From positions 124,001-188,000 of the forward strand of contig JAKJXP020000008.1 in assembly GCA_022225965.2 (NCBI GenBank): a stretch of 64,000 nucleotides of DNA, in the 5' to 3' direction. The notes beneath the pieces were generated by a model. It saw only the letters and a program-made list of their open reading frames with translations. It ran no database searches and had not been told where the DNA came from. The translations under genes were made by a program, and so were the position numbers. Positions 32,138-44,651 of the stretch are shown here, piece by piece. This DNA comes from Diatrype stigma (Eukaryota > Ascomycota > Sordariomycetes > Xylariales > Diatrypaceae). Within the stretch, counting starts at the first letter, position 1, and each line of letters begins with the position of its first letter.

Positions 32138-33886
32138 CTACGATGAGGGAGAGTATGTCTGCTTAGGGAACGGGTACCTAGGAAAAGCGAGTATAGTCAG
32201 TATTAATTGCCCCTGCATGGATAAAAAGGTAATCGGCCGTGAAAGTTTCTATTGAAACCAAGCCGAGCAACAAAAAAAAAAAAAAAAAAGAAACTTACGA
32301 AGGACCCAGCTCCTGGATGCTCAGGCGCGCCAGCCAATGGCCGCGATCGACGCACTCCTCGAGGGGCTTGCCCTGGACGAGGCCGGCGACGAAGCCGCCG
32401 GCGAAGGCGTCGCCGGCGCCGTTGGTGTCGTTGATCTTGTCGGCGGCGATGGCGTGGACGGGGAACTCGCGGACGTCGGCCTGGCCCTGGGTGGCGACGA
32501 CGGTGGCGCCGGTGCCGTTGGTGATGACGGCGACGCGGGGCCGCTTGGCGTTGGCCTTGGGCAGGTCGGTGATGGCGCGCGCGATGGCCTTGAGGTCGGT
32601 CTGGTCGGCCAGGTCGTGCGACTTGGCGTACGCCTCCGCCTCGGACTCGTTGCAGATCACGTAGTCCCAGTACGGCGACGACGCGTCCAGCGGCTCCTTG
32701 AAGAACTGCGCGATGAACGGCGCCGAGAAGTTCACCACGAACACCTTGTCGTTGGCCGCGGCCTCCTGGCCGAGCGCCTGGATGGCGGGCGGGCAGACTG
32801 CGGGGCGGGAGTGGGAATGTTAGCAGGGGAGATCGGTGTAGATAAGAAGAGTCTTGGCGTATGATATAGGGGTTGGGGTTGGGGGAAAGGGGCAAGGCAA
32901 GACGAGGCAAGGCAAAGCAAAGCAAAGCGAGGTTAGGTAGAGTAAGAGTAGGCTGAAAGACGCACCGGTAAAGTGGTAGCCGCCCACGTAGTAGAACCTC
33001 GCGCCCTCGACGAGCTTCCAGATCTCGGGGCTCTTCAGGTGGTCGAGGTCGTAGTGGTTGGCGGCGGCGAGGTCGGTGCAGAGGCTGCGGTTGTGGCCGG
33101 TGATGACGACGCCGCAGCGGCCGGTGGGCTCCTTGGGGTCGACGCGGTACTCGACGCGCAGGCCGACCTCGCGCACGGCGTCCTTGAGGATGGCGGCGTA
33201 CTTGTCGTCGCCCACGCCGCCCAGGTACACGACGCTGTTGGGGGGCAGGATGTACTGCGCCCCGCGGGCCGTGTTCTGCGCCGCCCCGCCCGCGATCAGC
33301 TTCGCGTCGTAGTCGTTCAGCAGCTCCTCGTACAGCGGCAGGTGCTGCGGCTCCGCCAGGATCGCGTCGTTCGCCTTCAGCCCGTACTTGGCGAGCAGCT
33401 CCTCGGTGCCGACGGCTTGGATGTCTGCGGGAGGGGCATTGCTTGCTGGTTAGCCGGTGGGACTTCGTACGAATAGGGCCATATGGATATATATGTGTAT
33501 GTGTGTGTGTGCGAGTGTGTGTCTGTGGCTAAGGGGGTTGCAGTTTGAGGTTCCAAGTATACGTGATTCATTGCTCCCCCCTTGAATTGCAGTGTCGAGA
33601 GGGCATATCCGATGCTTTGCTCTGCATGTCCTTGCAAATAGTCCATAGTCTTTGCTTCAAGCCAACGCTACCATGGAGTATCTTGGGAGTGGTGGTGGCT
33701 GCGTAGATCGGAGTAGCGCGGGGGCAGCTTGACATGCCCCTTGAATTCGAATGGGGGGGGGGGGGGCGTTCAAGGGGTTGCAGGAGGATTTCTTCAGAAG
33801 AAAGGGGTGAGGAAATCATATATATGGGACTCACCAAGGAGAGGGTTCTCCAAGCACAATAGGGCGTATTCCTTGTTGGCGGCCAT
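32138..33886 (-). CDS. Adenosine kinase (PfkB family)
   Basis: Four exons, 33886-33835, 33424-32966, 32797-32299 and 32177-32138, encode 349 aa, the family length. The start MAANKEYALLCLENPLLG matches other adenosine kinases. The PfkB signatures are present: AGGAAQNTARGAQ near residue 66 and DTNGAGDAFAGGF at 294-306, with D300 the expected catalytic base. The end, YPFPKQTYSPSS, is the usual family ending. The enzyme phosphorylates adenosine to AMP with ATP, salvaging the adenosine released by the methyl cycle. The first intron is long (410 nt) and carries a TG-rich repeat and a run of 13 G. The frame stays open upstream of the ATG for 115 codons to another ATG at 34231, coding a mitochondrial-type presequence (see findings). 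The chosen start has a CCACCATGG context. Confidence 0.93.
33487..33526. repeat. TG-rich repeat in adenosine kinase intron 1
   Basis: An interrupted (TG)n tract lies in the 410-nt first intron of the adenosine kinase gene; a 13-nt G run sits further upstream near 33751-33763. Confidence 0.6.
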
Positions 33887-35200
33887 GGTGGAAGCTGATC
33901 TGGATGTTCGGCGGTGTGTGGTCGAGGTCGAGGTCGAGGTTGTGATGGGAGATGTGACTGTTGATGTTGTTGTTATATGGCGGGGGAGGAAGGGTTTGCG
34001 AGGGACCTCAAGGGACCTGTGGATGGTGGGAGGAGGAGCGCTAGTGGTGGGGTTGATGGCCGTAGCAGCAGCCGTAGCAATCGTGGCGGGGTTGCTTAAC
34101 AGCGGACGCCTTAACAGAGGACGGGGCTTGCTATAGGCCCCTCGAGCTGCAGTGGTAGAGAGGTAACACCGTCCGAGCTGTCTTGTAAGTATCGAGGAGC
34201 GCTGTAATACATGTATGGCGGGGGATGCCATTTTCTTGGTTACCCAGTGGCTATCTGTTTAATACCGGTACTGGCTTATTATTTATTAGTTGTTGATTCT
34301 CGATCGAGACGTTGGTTTTGTTTTCTTTGAACTACCAGCTAGTTTGCGTAGGAGACGGAAGATCGAGACTGGATTGTGCCCTTATAATATGTATGCAAGA
34401 CCTAATGAGATCTAGCTCCCTTGATTGACTCTGTTGGTTCAAGTGTCTTCTGATATACATAATAATGTGGCGTGATCATGGGGTGCTATCCTCGTTCTTC
34501 GGCAACCCGTCTTATACTACATAAATATATATAGCAATTTAGCAATTTAATCTGTTTCTTCCATAGCTGTTATGAACATGGTGATCTTTGGGTCAGTCTT
34601 TTGACAACCTTATATAATCTGGAAGCCTGTGTCCCTGGATGTACGCATTTAGCCTCACTTGATAGAAACTGGCGAATGACACAAAGATATTTGCTCCCAG
34701 CGCTATGTGGTCAAAATGACGTCGTGCACGATTTACAACCCATTTGCATTGAAGTCATAAGTAGATTGCTGGTTTAGGAGTATCGCTCGACATCTGGGTT
34801 TCTGCTGCTATCACGCTGTCACCGGCATCACCGAGGTAGACATAGGGGAACCTGGGGCTTCTGACACGGCAACAAAATTCATAAAAGATTCCAGCATTGC
34901 CCTGAATTTTGCTGATCAATTGCGAAACTTCATTGCAGTGACAGGAACAAGCAAGCATTCCCAACGCCTAGGATTAACTCCGCAGTCCCCTTCATCTGTC
35001 TCTGCATAATAGTCGTGGATGGCTGAACTTCAGGCTTCATGCTTCAGAATGTAGTAGAACCTGAACGTGATTGCTTGATGATTCCGGGTACTCCCATTGA
35101 GCCTATCTCATATCTGAGCTCACCAGTACCTACACAGATGCAAAGTGCAATGAAGCAAACTCCCAACCGCCCGTGATGAACCATGACCTGTAGGAACATT
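33887..35200. other. Intergenic, upstream of adenosine kinase and downstream of RPL2
   Basis: About 1.3 kb. The part next to the kinase (to 34231) stays open in the kinase frame. The rest is AT-rich with no gene or element I recognise. Confidence 0.45.
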
Positions 35201-36325
35201 TTACTCCTTCGTCTTCTGGGTACCACGCAGCAGACCCGTCCGTCTCGCAGCAATGAGACCCGCCTTTTGACCCTGTGCAGCGTATCTCGAGATGGTAGAA
35301 GCTTTACCAATATGTTGATGGTTACCCTAAAGACCCGACATGTCAGCACCGCATAATACGAGCATATGAGCATATGAGCATAAGCTGCCCAGGTTCTACT
35401 TACACCACCGTGAGGATGGTCGACGGGGTTCATGGCAACACCACGAGTCTTGGGCCAGCTGTTACGCTTGACGGCGAACTTATGCTTGGCACGCGAAGCC
35501 TTGAGCAGGGGCTTGTCGGTTCGGCCACCACCGGCAACGATACCGATCATACCACGGGCGCTGCTGCTGACGACCTTCTTGGCACCGGAAGGAAGCTTGA
35601 TACGGGTCTTGCCCTCATCGGGGTTGTGGCCGATGACGGTGATGTAGTTGCCGGAGGTTCGGCCAAGCGCACCGCGGTCACCAGGGTGCTCCTCGACGTT
35701 GGAGATGACGGTACCTTCGGGGATGGAGGACAGGGGGAGGACGTTGCCGACGGTCAGAGCGGCCTTCTTTCCGGCGTAGATGAACTGGCCGGTGTACATG
35801 CCCTCGTTGGCAATGAAGGTCTCCTTGTGCTGCTTGAACTTGTAGGGGTCACGGAAGACAACCTGGGCGAGGGGCGCACCACGGCCCGGGTCGTGGATGA
35901 TGTCCTTGATCACACCTCGTATGTAGCCGTGTCGCTCGGAGTAGTCGAGGCTTCGGAACTGGGCGGGAGCCTTGCGCAGGCGGGTGTTGGCGGCTAGAAG
36001 AAGTCGATTGGTGAGCGGACAGTCATTTCAATGGCAATACACTTGCAGGTTCTGCAGACTGAAAGTGGCTTGGTGTCGAAGTGGACGAGTAGGAGAACTA
36101 GTAGGAGCAGTGATGGAGTGCTGCGCGTATAGAATGGCAGCGCCTGTGATTCAGTCTCCCGGTGACTTACTGAAAATACCGCCATTTCCCTTTCTCTGGT
36201 TACGAATCTGTGCGAGGCGACGATTATTAGCAAGGCGCTCGATCGGCCGACGAGATGCCAATGGAATCCAAACAGGAAGCCATATCGGAATATCAGAACT
36301 GCTCGCAACATACCACGCGACCCAT
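35201..36325 (-). CDS. RPL2: 60S ribosomal protein uL2 (RPL2)
   Basis: Four exons, 36325-36314, 36207-36171, 35993-35404 and 35326-35201, encode 254 aa, the length of yeast Rpl2. The first exon is only 12 nt (MGRV). The second gives [13 protein letters not shown], the third the long core from [13 protein letters not shown] to NPVDHPHGG, and the fourth [16 protein letters not shown] with the [13 protein letters not shown] end. The [16 protein letters not shown] loop is the part that contacts the peptidyl-transferase centre of the large subunit. Introns are 106, 177 and 77 nt. The early tiny-exon architecture is common for fungal ribosomal protein genes. It is divergent from the RRM-protein gene. 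Confidence 0.96.
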
Positions 36326-37253
36326 TGTGGCGGTCTTTTTCGTAATTCGTGATGTTGTCGGAAGGACTGAATCTGGGTTGGTTGGTGGTGGATTGAAGAT
36401 TTCAGAGACCGGAAAGTGACCCCAAGGAAAATCGGGATTTTCTCTCGATGCACGTTATTTTGTGTGGGCGGAGTCTTCCCTGTTTAGCTGTTAGGGTCGC
36501 TAAGCACATCCACTGATTAGATTAGGCAGTTAGTGCTGATTACCTAACAGTGTGCGTGCCCGCTGCTTAAGGTTCCGGCCTGAGGAGTTAGGCCACACGG
36601 GAATTGACTTGGTGGGCGGTGGAAGTGGTCCATGCACTTGATAAGCCGAGTGATAAGATTGAACCTTGGAACCTTGGAAGTCCCGCTACCTACGTACCTA
36701 GCACAGCCACAAGAACATTGAAGCCACAATTTGACGCGAACCGGAAACCGGACAGTACGTACCCCCGACCTCTCCCGCATCACTCTGGAGTCTGCAGGTG
36801 GGCCTCCAGTCGGCCTCCAGTCTGGAATCCTTAGGCGCTTTTCTTGTCGCGTCTAACCGTCTAACCACCTGCAGTTATTCGACGCACCTCAGCAGCAGCA
36901 AAGCGCAGCCTCTCCAACCAAACCTGACTTGCAACGCCGACTTGACTCTCGACCCTTGATATTGTCCACCTCGCCTTTGCATCCATCCCGTTCTCTTCAA
37001 TACTTTCGGTTATTGTCCTCAACCTGTGGCCTCGCCCTGCACATTGAACGGACAACAATCCTCTGCTACCTTATTAGGTGTAACTAACTCATGATATCCT
37101 TTGATTCCAGCTTCTCGAGAGGTACTTCGTTACCCGTATTCTACAATCTCAGCCGCTAAACCTTTTAATCGGCTCTACCTACATCGATCGCCCTTCCCTC
37201 CCAAACTCTTATATTACCTCCAGTATCACAGCGTCGCAACCCCTTCGTTCAAG
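36326..37253. promoter_or_regulatory. Divergent promoter region (RPL2 / RRM protein)
   Basis: A 928-bp gap between head-to-head starts with no coding signal. CTAACCGTCTAACCACCTG-type short repeats lie near 36853-36872 and TACCTACGTACCTAGC near 36687-36703. The last 100 bp before 37254 are pyrimidine-rich, as in many fungal promoters. Confidence 0.45.
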
Positions 37254-38524
37254 ATGCCGAAAGGACACGCCGTAGAGTTCGAGAAGATCATCAATGCCGG
37301 TATGTTTCACCGGATTCCCCCAATTTGACAAAGCGCATCATACTACCTTTAGCAACCAATCCCCTGGAACGGTAATGCTAACACGATGCTCGCTCTATTT
37401 CAGGTCGCGAGCGCAAGAAGAATGAGCAGTTAGCCGCTCGCATCTTCAGCAGCAAAGACAACCAGCGCCGATCAAGCGCCCCCATCAAGCCAGCCCTAGG
37501 CGGCTCGTTGGCCAGCCGTGTAGGAGTCAAGAAGGTAAGGCCTCTTCCAGGCATTCATCTATCAGCAAGTCCTTCGTCGGCAAACATCATCTGATAGCAT
37601 TCCTAGCGAGTCTCGTCCGCCGCGCGCATACCAGCAGGCAACGTGGAGGGTGATTGGACACATGACCTGCATCCATCACAAGCCAGAAACAACAAGTTCA
37701 AGTCGCAGCAGCAGCATCCGAAGCCTAACTCTCTGGCGGCCCGCATCCATGCGCCTGGCACCGCTCCTCCCAAGCCCGCCCCGACACGACCGAATCGCGC
37801 AGCTAAGCTTGCTAATGCATACTCCCGAACGACATCTTCCCCCGCGACCGCACAGCAGCAGATCAACCACGTTCGCCCATTTGCGCCGCCGCAGCAACCG
37901 AGAGGGAATGGCATTACCATCCGTGGACTGGCCGGACCTTTCGTGGTGATGGCTCAAAACTTTGCGCCGGGCACAACAGCTGCCGACGTGGAGAGCGCCA
38001 TGACGCCCATTGGTGGCCTGATCAGTAGCTGTCGGCTGGTCAAGACGCACCCTATCGTCATTGCCGAGGTTGTCTTTGAGAACAAGGAGGGCGCAGATCG
38101 GGTCATTGCAACTTTTCACAATCAGACGGTAAGTTCCTACTCAACTTACCCTTCGCGGAAGATTCTCCGTCCTCTCCCCCCAGATGCTCCCATGCCAGTA
38201 AGGGGATCGCCACCAAACTAACCGTTCATTCAGGCTGATGGTAGAACCCTGAACGTATATATGCGTCCCGGTGGCGCATACACACCCACATCGCCGGCTT
38301 CCAAGAACGAGTCGCGACACAGCAATAACCATGTCGTGGTAGACGGATCTATGGGATTTGACGACCCCATGGAGACGGATTCGAGTTACGGCGGCAACTA
38401 CGGCAACAACTCCAATGGCGGCCTGTACAGTGACACTTTAGTCACAAACGGGACGAATGGTACCAACGGAGGTAACAATCGTAGGGGCAGAGGATTCAAC
38501 AGATCCGGGCGCTCAGGCCGGTAG
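37254..38524 (+). CDS. RRM-domain RNA-binding protein
   Basis: Four exons, 37254-37299, 37404-37534, 37607-38128 and 38234-38524, encode 329 aa. The N-terminus is basic (MPKGHAVEFEKIINAGRERKK), with Arg/Ala/Pro-rich disorder to about residue 155. One RRM follows: an RNP2-like FVVMAQNFAPG strand, then RNP1-like VIAEVVFEN, then a second half spanning the last intron (TFHNQT-ADGRTLNVYMRP). The C-terminus is Gly/Asn-rich with an Arg-Gly end. The arrangement resembles the Yra1/ALYREF-type mRNA export adaptors or SKAR-like proteins, but I cannot name an orthologue. A role in mRNA export or processing is inferred. Confidence 0.8.
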
Positions 38525-40696
38525 GATGGGTCTGGCTAACCGGATTATGCAAACAGCCTGGAGTTACGAAGCGAAAACGGTTCTGCAGGAAATGCGGGGA
38601 TCAAGGGAGGCAAAGGAACTAGATGATATCTACGGAACCACCCTATTTTTTTATTACAGCGTGAGAAACCAGCGTGAGAAACCAGCGGGATCTTGGGTGA
38701 TGGCATCTTCGGCGTTGTCACCAGCGCATCATGAGGAGCCGGGAAGCCTTGACCCATTTCTGTTTCGCGAGATGTAGAGCACGGTTTCAACCACACCAGC
38801 CGGCCAGTTTGACGGAAGCGGGGAGACGTTTGCTGATGAAGGGATGATGATGATAAAACTTAGCAAGCAAGCAAGCAAGCATGAGGGGCTGGTTTTTACT
38901 ACCTTCCTGCTGACGGACTCACTCACCCATAGAACGGATTTCATAGGACCAGATCCGAGAAACATTTAATGTAAAACAAACTGAATTTTACCAACAACTA
39001 GCTCTGTACTATCATGACGGTGATTTCGAAGGACGGGTGGAGTAGATATGTCGCTATACATACGTAAGCATGAGAACAGTCTATAGACCGAAAGTTGATG
39101 AGCCTGCTAGGACTATACTACGCCGCTGCTTAATATAGGTATCCATCCTTATATGGTATATAATGATAGCACGCGTGCTAGGAAGTTGTAATTAACGTGA
39201 ATTGAAACGTGTTTATCATGTACGACCACTTACTAATCGGCAGCATAAACACCAAGGGGGGCAATGAAGTGTGATTGTCACTTTAGCTCTACAGTCTTGC
39301 AATGTCTGTTCCCCTTCGATCGTACCTACAATACCAATACCGCCTTACCATGGCCCAGTCAGTACTGGCCAGTCTCGCCTCACATAATAACATCGAACGC
39401 ATGCTTATTCTCAATCCTCGCGGGGTTTGTTGCTGTTTGGTAAAAGTCTCAGGGGAACAATGCAAGTGGGCAGGAATTGCAAACCCCGGCGTAGCCCCTT
39501 TCCACACAAGCTAGCAGGAGCATGCATCGAAGACGATTCGCAGATGGACAGAGACAGACAGAAACATGATGGGAAACCCATTTGCACGAACAGGAAATAG
39601 CAGATGCTTCTCTAGTCGCTGTTGTTGCTTGCTTTTCTCCTCCCACCATGCTACTTCCTACCTAACCTGGCCATCACTAACCACGCCGGCGTTTTGAACC
39701 ATATCTGCCTGCCTGCCCTCTCTCCCTCGCCCGCTCTCCGCCCTGCTCCCCATCCATCCATTCATTGCTCGCGTTCATACAATACATAAACACTGGCCGT
39801 GGTTTGCTCCCTCCTCCGGCCCGTTTCCCGTAAGTCATATGTCGTGCCCCCTACCGCTGTCCCCCGCTACCGCGCGCTGCCCACCAGTTAACCTGCAATT
39901 TTCGTGTCCCTGTGCTTACCGGAACGAAAAATACCGTTGCGAACATCCGTATGCCAGCAATTTATCCCGTACTAGGAAGGAAGAGCTTCGTCGACGGAAA
40001 AGAAAAGGATAAGAGACCGTACGTGTTGGCAAAGGCCGTAGTCGGTCAGTCAGACCCCCAAGATATAAAAGAAAAATAACAAGCGTAGAAGGGATAACGA
40101 ATGCGTGTACAGCACATCCAATCTACGTATCACTAGGCAAGCTGATACTGAAAACGTAGCGATGCCGGGCAAAGCGTGTTTTGACGATTCGAAGATGCCC
40201 TAAGTCAAAACGACTCGGTCCGCTCCGCTCCTGGCATTCTCCATAGCCATCCTGGATCTCTGGAGTGGCATGTGTCAAATTGCGGGCGGTGTGGATTGTT
40301 AAGATCTCTGGAACGTATGTGCAGCAGTTATGTGCAACCAATCTCATATGATGATAACACAAAAGAAATCTCGAATGCAACTTGACGCCTGATATCTTAC
40401 AATCCCCCACCCCCGTAAGCCAAGCCAGCACATATTGACTGGAGCTTTCACTTACTACCGTAAGCTAGCGATAGTCCAAGCAAGGTTAAATTCAAATCCC
40501 AGTAAAGCAGTCTCACACCTTCGGTAACTGAACGTGCTACTGGAAGCCCCGCTAGGGAAAGGATCGTCAGGCTGGGATCATCGGAGGTGATTCTCCCTGC
40601 GCGTTTTGATCGCGTTTAGGGAGGGGATATATCATTGTATCCAAGTCCAATAGTTTGTGTATCGGATGTCGTGAATCCGCGCCCCGTAGTGTCTTC
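38525..40696. other. Intergenic between convergent RRM-protein and YAK1 genes
   Basis: About 2.2 kb with no supported gene. An (AGCA)5 tandem lies at 38862-38880. A pyrimidine-rich block at 39640-39760 resembles a promoter but no gene follows it in either direction. Small frames here are unrecognised. Confidence 0.45.
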
Positions 40697-43590
40697 TCAG
40701 TGCCACGGAGTTTGACCGAACCCTTCTTCCAGGGTGCGCTCCTCAAGGTTGCGGATGAAATCTCGGTTGCCCCTACCGCCGCCCCTTTGTGCCCTGCTAT
40801 CCCTTCTGCCAGCGACCCTGCCTGCCCCAGGATCCGTCAAACCCATCCCCCCATCGGCTGGTGGTGGATAGTATGCTGGGCTTGGTTGCAGTCGGATGGG
40901 CTGGCTGGGATCGAGGTGACTGGCAACTCTTTGTATTGCTGCGGGGATGCCATTCTGCTGGTCCATAGTAGAGGCACGCTGGCGGCCAGCTCGAACCGTA
41001 GCTTGCTGATACAGATTTTGTTGCGGAACACCGGCATAATTGGCAGAAGGCATTTGCGCTGGCGGCTGGTTTATGACCATCTGCCCGTATGGTGATTGCT
41101 GTTGGCCGGCGTAAGGTGGGGGAGCACCTGTGTGGCCACTACCCTGGGAGTACAAGCCGTTGCTAGCATACATCGGGGGCTGCCCATGTGACGCTTGAGG
41201 ATACTGGGAGGGCAATCCGTAGGCCCCTTGTGCGGCGGCTTGAGCTTGGGCTTGGGCTGCTTGCGCTCTCTGCTTGCTGAGTTCTGCCGCCTGTTGCTGC
41301 TGCTGGGTTCCTGGCGCAGGGGACCGGTTGAGGGAACTAGCCTTCAAGTTCATTGGCGGCACGAAAGGACCCGTGAATTTCTGTTGAGTGATAAAGGGGT
41401 GCAATTTCGCTTGCTGTGGCGACCATCTTTCGAGCGGATTGATCGTCAACAGTCCTCGTACGAAGTCGATGAACGCAACTCGGTTGTTCATTTCTTACAC
41501 AAAACGTCAGTTATAATTCAATCGAGCGATGGAGCTATTATGCTTACCTCGTTCAATCTCGCTTTGTTTCATGTTCTTGCGCGGCATCGGGTACGACTTG
41601 ATGATCTCCGGGAGAGTACTGGCTTGGAAGTACTTCTTGCTAGGTTGTTCCTTCGTTCCACGCTCCCTAGAGTATTGCTCCATACTCTTGAGATGATACG
41701 TTTTGCGGCCAAACTCGTCCTGTCTCTTCTCGAAGAAATCCCCGGCCTGCTTTCCAACTTCGATCATCCAGTTTGGGGGTGTGCCGAGCATCTCAACGAT
41801 TCTTGAAACCTGATTGTACTCGGACGAGCCAGGAAAGAGCGGGAGTCCTAGGAACAACTCCACAACAATACAGCCGAGTGACCACATGTCTATCGCCGAC
41901 GAGTATGGAAGACCTAATAAGACCTCGGGAGATCGATAAAATCGCGACTGGATGTATGTGTACACTGTCTGTCTCTCGTCACAAGCCGAACCAAAATCGA
42001 TAATTTTGATGATTGGGCTCTCGAGGTTTTTCAGCAGGATATTTTCGGGTTTCAAATCGCAATGGATGAGTCGCGCCTTGTTCAGTAGAGCTAGTCCATT
42101 AAGCAGCTGCTGAGCAAAAACCCGGACAAGCGTTGTGCTGAGTCCTCGGAACTGGTTCTGCTTGATAAGCTCATATAAGTTGACACTCAATAATTCAAAG
42201 ACCAAACAGAGATGCTGCCGATGAATAAACGTGTCTTTCAGGCGGAGAAGATGATGGTCATCGTTCTTGTCGAGTTTGGTGTTCAGCTGCACTTTTGGTT
42301 AATCTCAAAGATTGCAACCACGGCTTGAAGGGAGTCGAGCATACCAAGTCCAGCACGGAGACCTCCATCATACTCTGGTTGAAATATGCCGTACGGTTCT
42401 TGATGACCTTCACAGCCACGACCTCCTGGGTCTTCAAATTCTGGCATTTGACAACCTGCCCGAAAGTACCTTGCCCGAGCACATCCAAGATGAGATAACG
42501 GTTCCTTGGGAGAAGATTAGCCTGACATGCCATGTCCTGAAGTAGCGTGTTACGAACTTGTGCCCTGCTTCCTCAGATCCTAGGATGTCGTTCACATATA
42601 GAATATAGTCACTGTCTTCGTTATCATATCCATCGTTCTTTGTTCCCTTGCTGGGTTTCGTCAAGACTCGACGTGGGTTGCGCGACGACTCGTACTTGAA
42701 ATTGGGGTTACAAATACGGTAGGTCGCGGGAAGATGACAAGTAAGGGCTTGTAGAGGCTATATAAAAGAAACCTGTCAGAGGCGTCCGATGCAAAGGCAT
42801 TATGATCGAGACGGGAACATACACTTATGAAACCCCCTTCCGGATTGGCACGTCGGAAAGGTGGTTGCGGGTTCACTTTCGCTCTAAGTTCCGCCACGTT
42901 GGTCGTCTTCTTGAACTGGGGTACTGGTCTTTTCTCAGCATTCGAATTTGACGGCTGATACGTTCGTCTCGGCGACTTCGGGTCGTTAGCGTAAGCACCG
43001 TCGAGCGCCGCCACAGTCGAAGACGGGTAGTTGTCTGCAGGGTTCGTATAAGGTGTGATAGGTGGCAGTTGCGAGTTCTGCCTGGTGTAGTAGGGGCTTT
43101 GAGACGTATATTCGGCTCGTGTGGGAGACTGGCGCTGACTGTGAGGTGTCGAGAACTGGCCTTGCGGCTGGGTCTTAGATCCGTAGGGGGATGTTGGCGA
43201 CATGACCTCCATGGGGGAGTACCGCTGCGCAGCAGCCGAGGGCTCAGAAGGCGAGTGCAAGTTCGAGGAACGACCGCTAGAAAGGTGAGACGAGTGATGC
43301 GGTCGCAGGGGATACTTAGTCCCGCCGTTGTAGGGATCGTGAGCGTCCTGCATGGGAACGTCTCCATTCCCATCGCGTATCTGCGGGGTGGCGATTGGCG
43401 AAGTAGCGCCACTCTGGGAGGAATGACTATGCGAATTTAACGAACCCTGATACTGATCGTACTTGAAGTTCACGGGAGGCTGGACCTGGGCGCTCTGTTG
43501 TTGGCCGTACTCCCGCGAAGGCGTCATTTGGTTACCATTGTATCGCCTGGAACCACTAGCGGGGTCCTGGTAACCCTGCCACTGATCCAT
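40697..43590 (-). CDS. YAK1: DYRK-family protein kinase YAK1
   Basis: Five exons, 43590-42823, 42757-42558, 42504-42345, 42286-41548 and 41493-40697, encode 887 aa with all phases consistent. Residues 1-255 are disordered (Gln/Ser/Pro-rich). A conserved lead-in (SPLQALTCHLPATYRICNP, then DYILYVNDILGSEEAGHK) precedes the kinase domain from about 326. Visible motifs are glycine loop GQGTFG, K355, HCDLKPEN (D453; HCD is typical of DYRK/Yak1), DFG at 473-475 and the activation-loop YTY at 485-487. The C-terminus is Gln/Ala/Pro-rich, ending in basic residues. Yak1 acts downstream of PKA/TOR signalling to restrain growth and promote stress responses. Its gene is followed by a long, gene-free upstream region. 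Confidence 0.95.
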
Positions 43591-44616
43591 GATAACAATG
43601 GAGCGGGGGTAGGGACGACCAAGTAGCGAAGATGGGCAAGATGGGAGCGCGGATGCGAAAACAGCCGTGTCCCTCTCGAATGTGTGTAGTTGTACTGGGC
43701 GAGTGTGCTGGCAGGCAGAGGCAGGAATGCTGCTCTGGTTTGGATCTGGTGCTGGTGCGGACGGAGATGGTGGAGGAGCCTCTACTAGTTAGGTTTGGGC
43801 CAAGGCGATACCAGCGGCGCTACTCCCAGTTCAACGGACGCGCATTAGGTATCGGGCGCAATGAACTCTGTTATCGCTCGATGGAATAGCGGGCACTGGA
43901 GTGGCTGGGGAGACCGTTTTCCAGAACCTAGGTGTTGGTAAAGAGAGAAACGGAAAGTTAGGCGCCTCGTCGCAGACCCAAGGACAAAAAAAGGTCGAGG
44001 TATGACAGTGACGACTAGGCTATGACTCTAGTGGGGAGATGGAGATAAAAGGAAGAAGAGACAAGGGCACTACGGGCCCAAAAAATGCGATATAGTCGAT
44101 GGAGTCGGGAGAACTAGGTATTCATCATGATTGAAGGATGTTGCCGATACTACTAGTAACAGTAGCTGAGTAGTAGGTAGGTAGGGATGACTAACTAACT
44201 GACTGGCGAGACAAAAGGAGGATGGAATGGAAGCAGGTTGTGAGTGTCCGACTAGTCAGTGGCAGTCAGAGATAGTCAGAGATGCCCAGTAGTCAGTAGT
44301 CCGTAATGTGTATCGTCGGTTTGTCGCCGGCTCCCAGAGAGAAGCTGGAGAAAAGAGTTGTCCAGGTCGCAAGTCAGGTAAATGAGGTATGATGAGATCA
44401 GATTGGGATCAGGTATGGTTGCGTGAGTGAGGAATAATCGGTTCTGGTTAGGCGGTTAGGTACCAGGTAGGGATGTACGTACGTATAGCGGCGTGTATGT
44501 AGCTTCCTACGTTCCTAGATACATACCTACATACTTACAGGCCGGGCAGGTAGGTACATACTCTCTTTATGTACTAGTAGGTGGGCATGTATGTACCGGA
44601 TATAGCAGCCTTCCGC

Positions 44617-44651
44617 CTTCCTGCTTCCTGCTTCCTGCTTCCTGCTTCCTG
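44617..44651. repeat. (CTTCCTG)5 heptamer tandem
   Basis: Five near-perfect CTTCCTG units in non-coding sequence about 1 kb upstream of YAK1. Confidence 0.85.

Noticed and set aside
32203..32925. 240-codon minus frame overlapping adenosine kinase
   Set aside because: A frame-shifted shadow with Arg/His-rich composition; the kinase frame explains the region.
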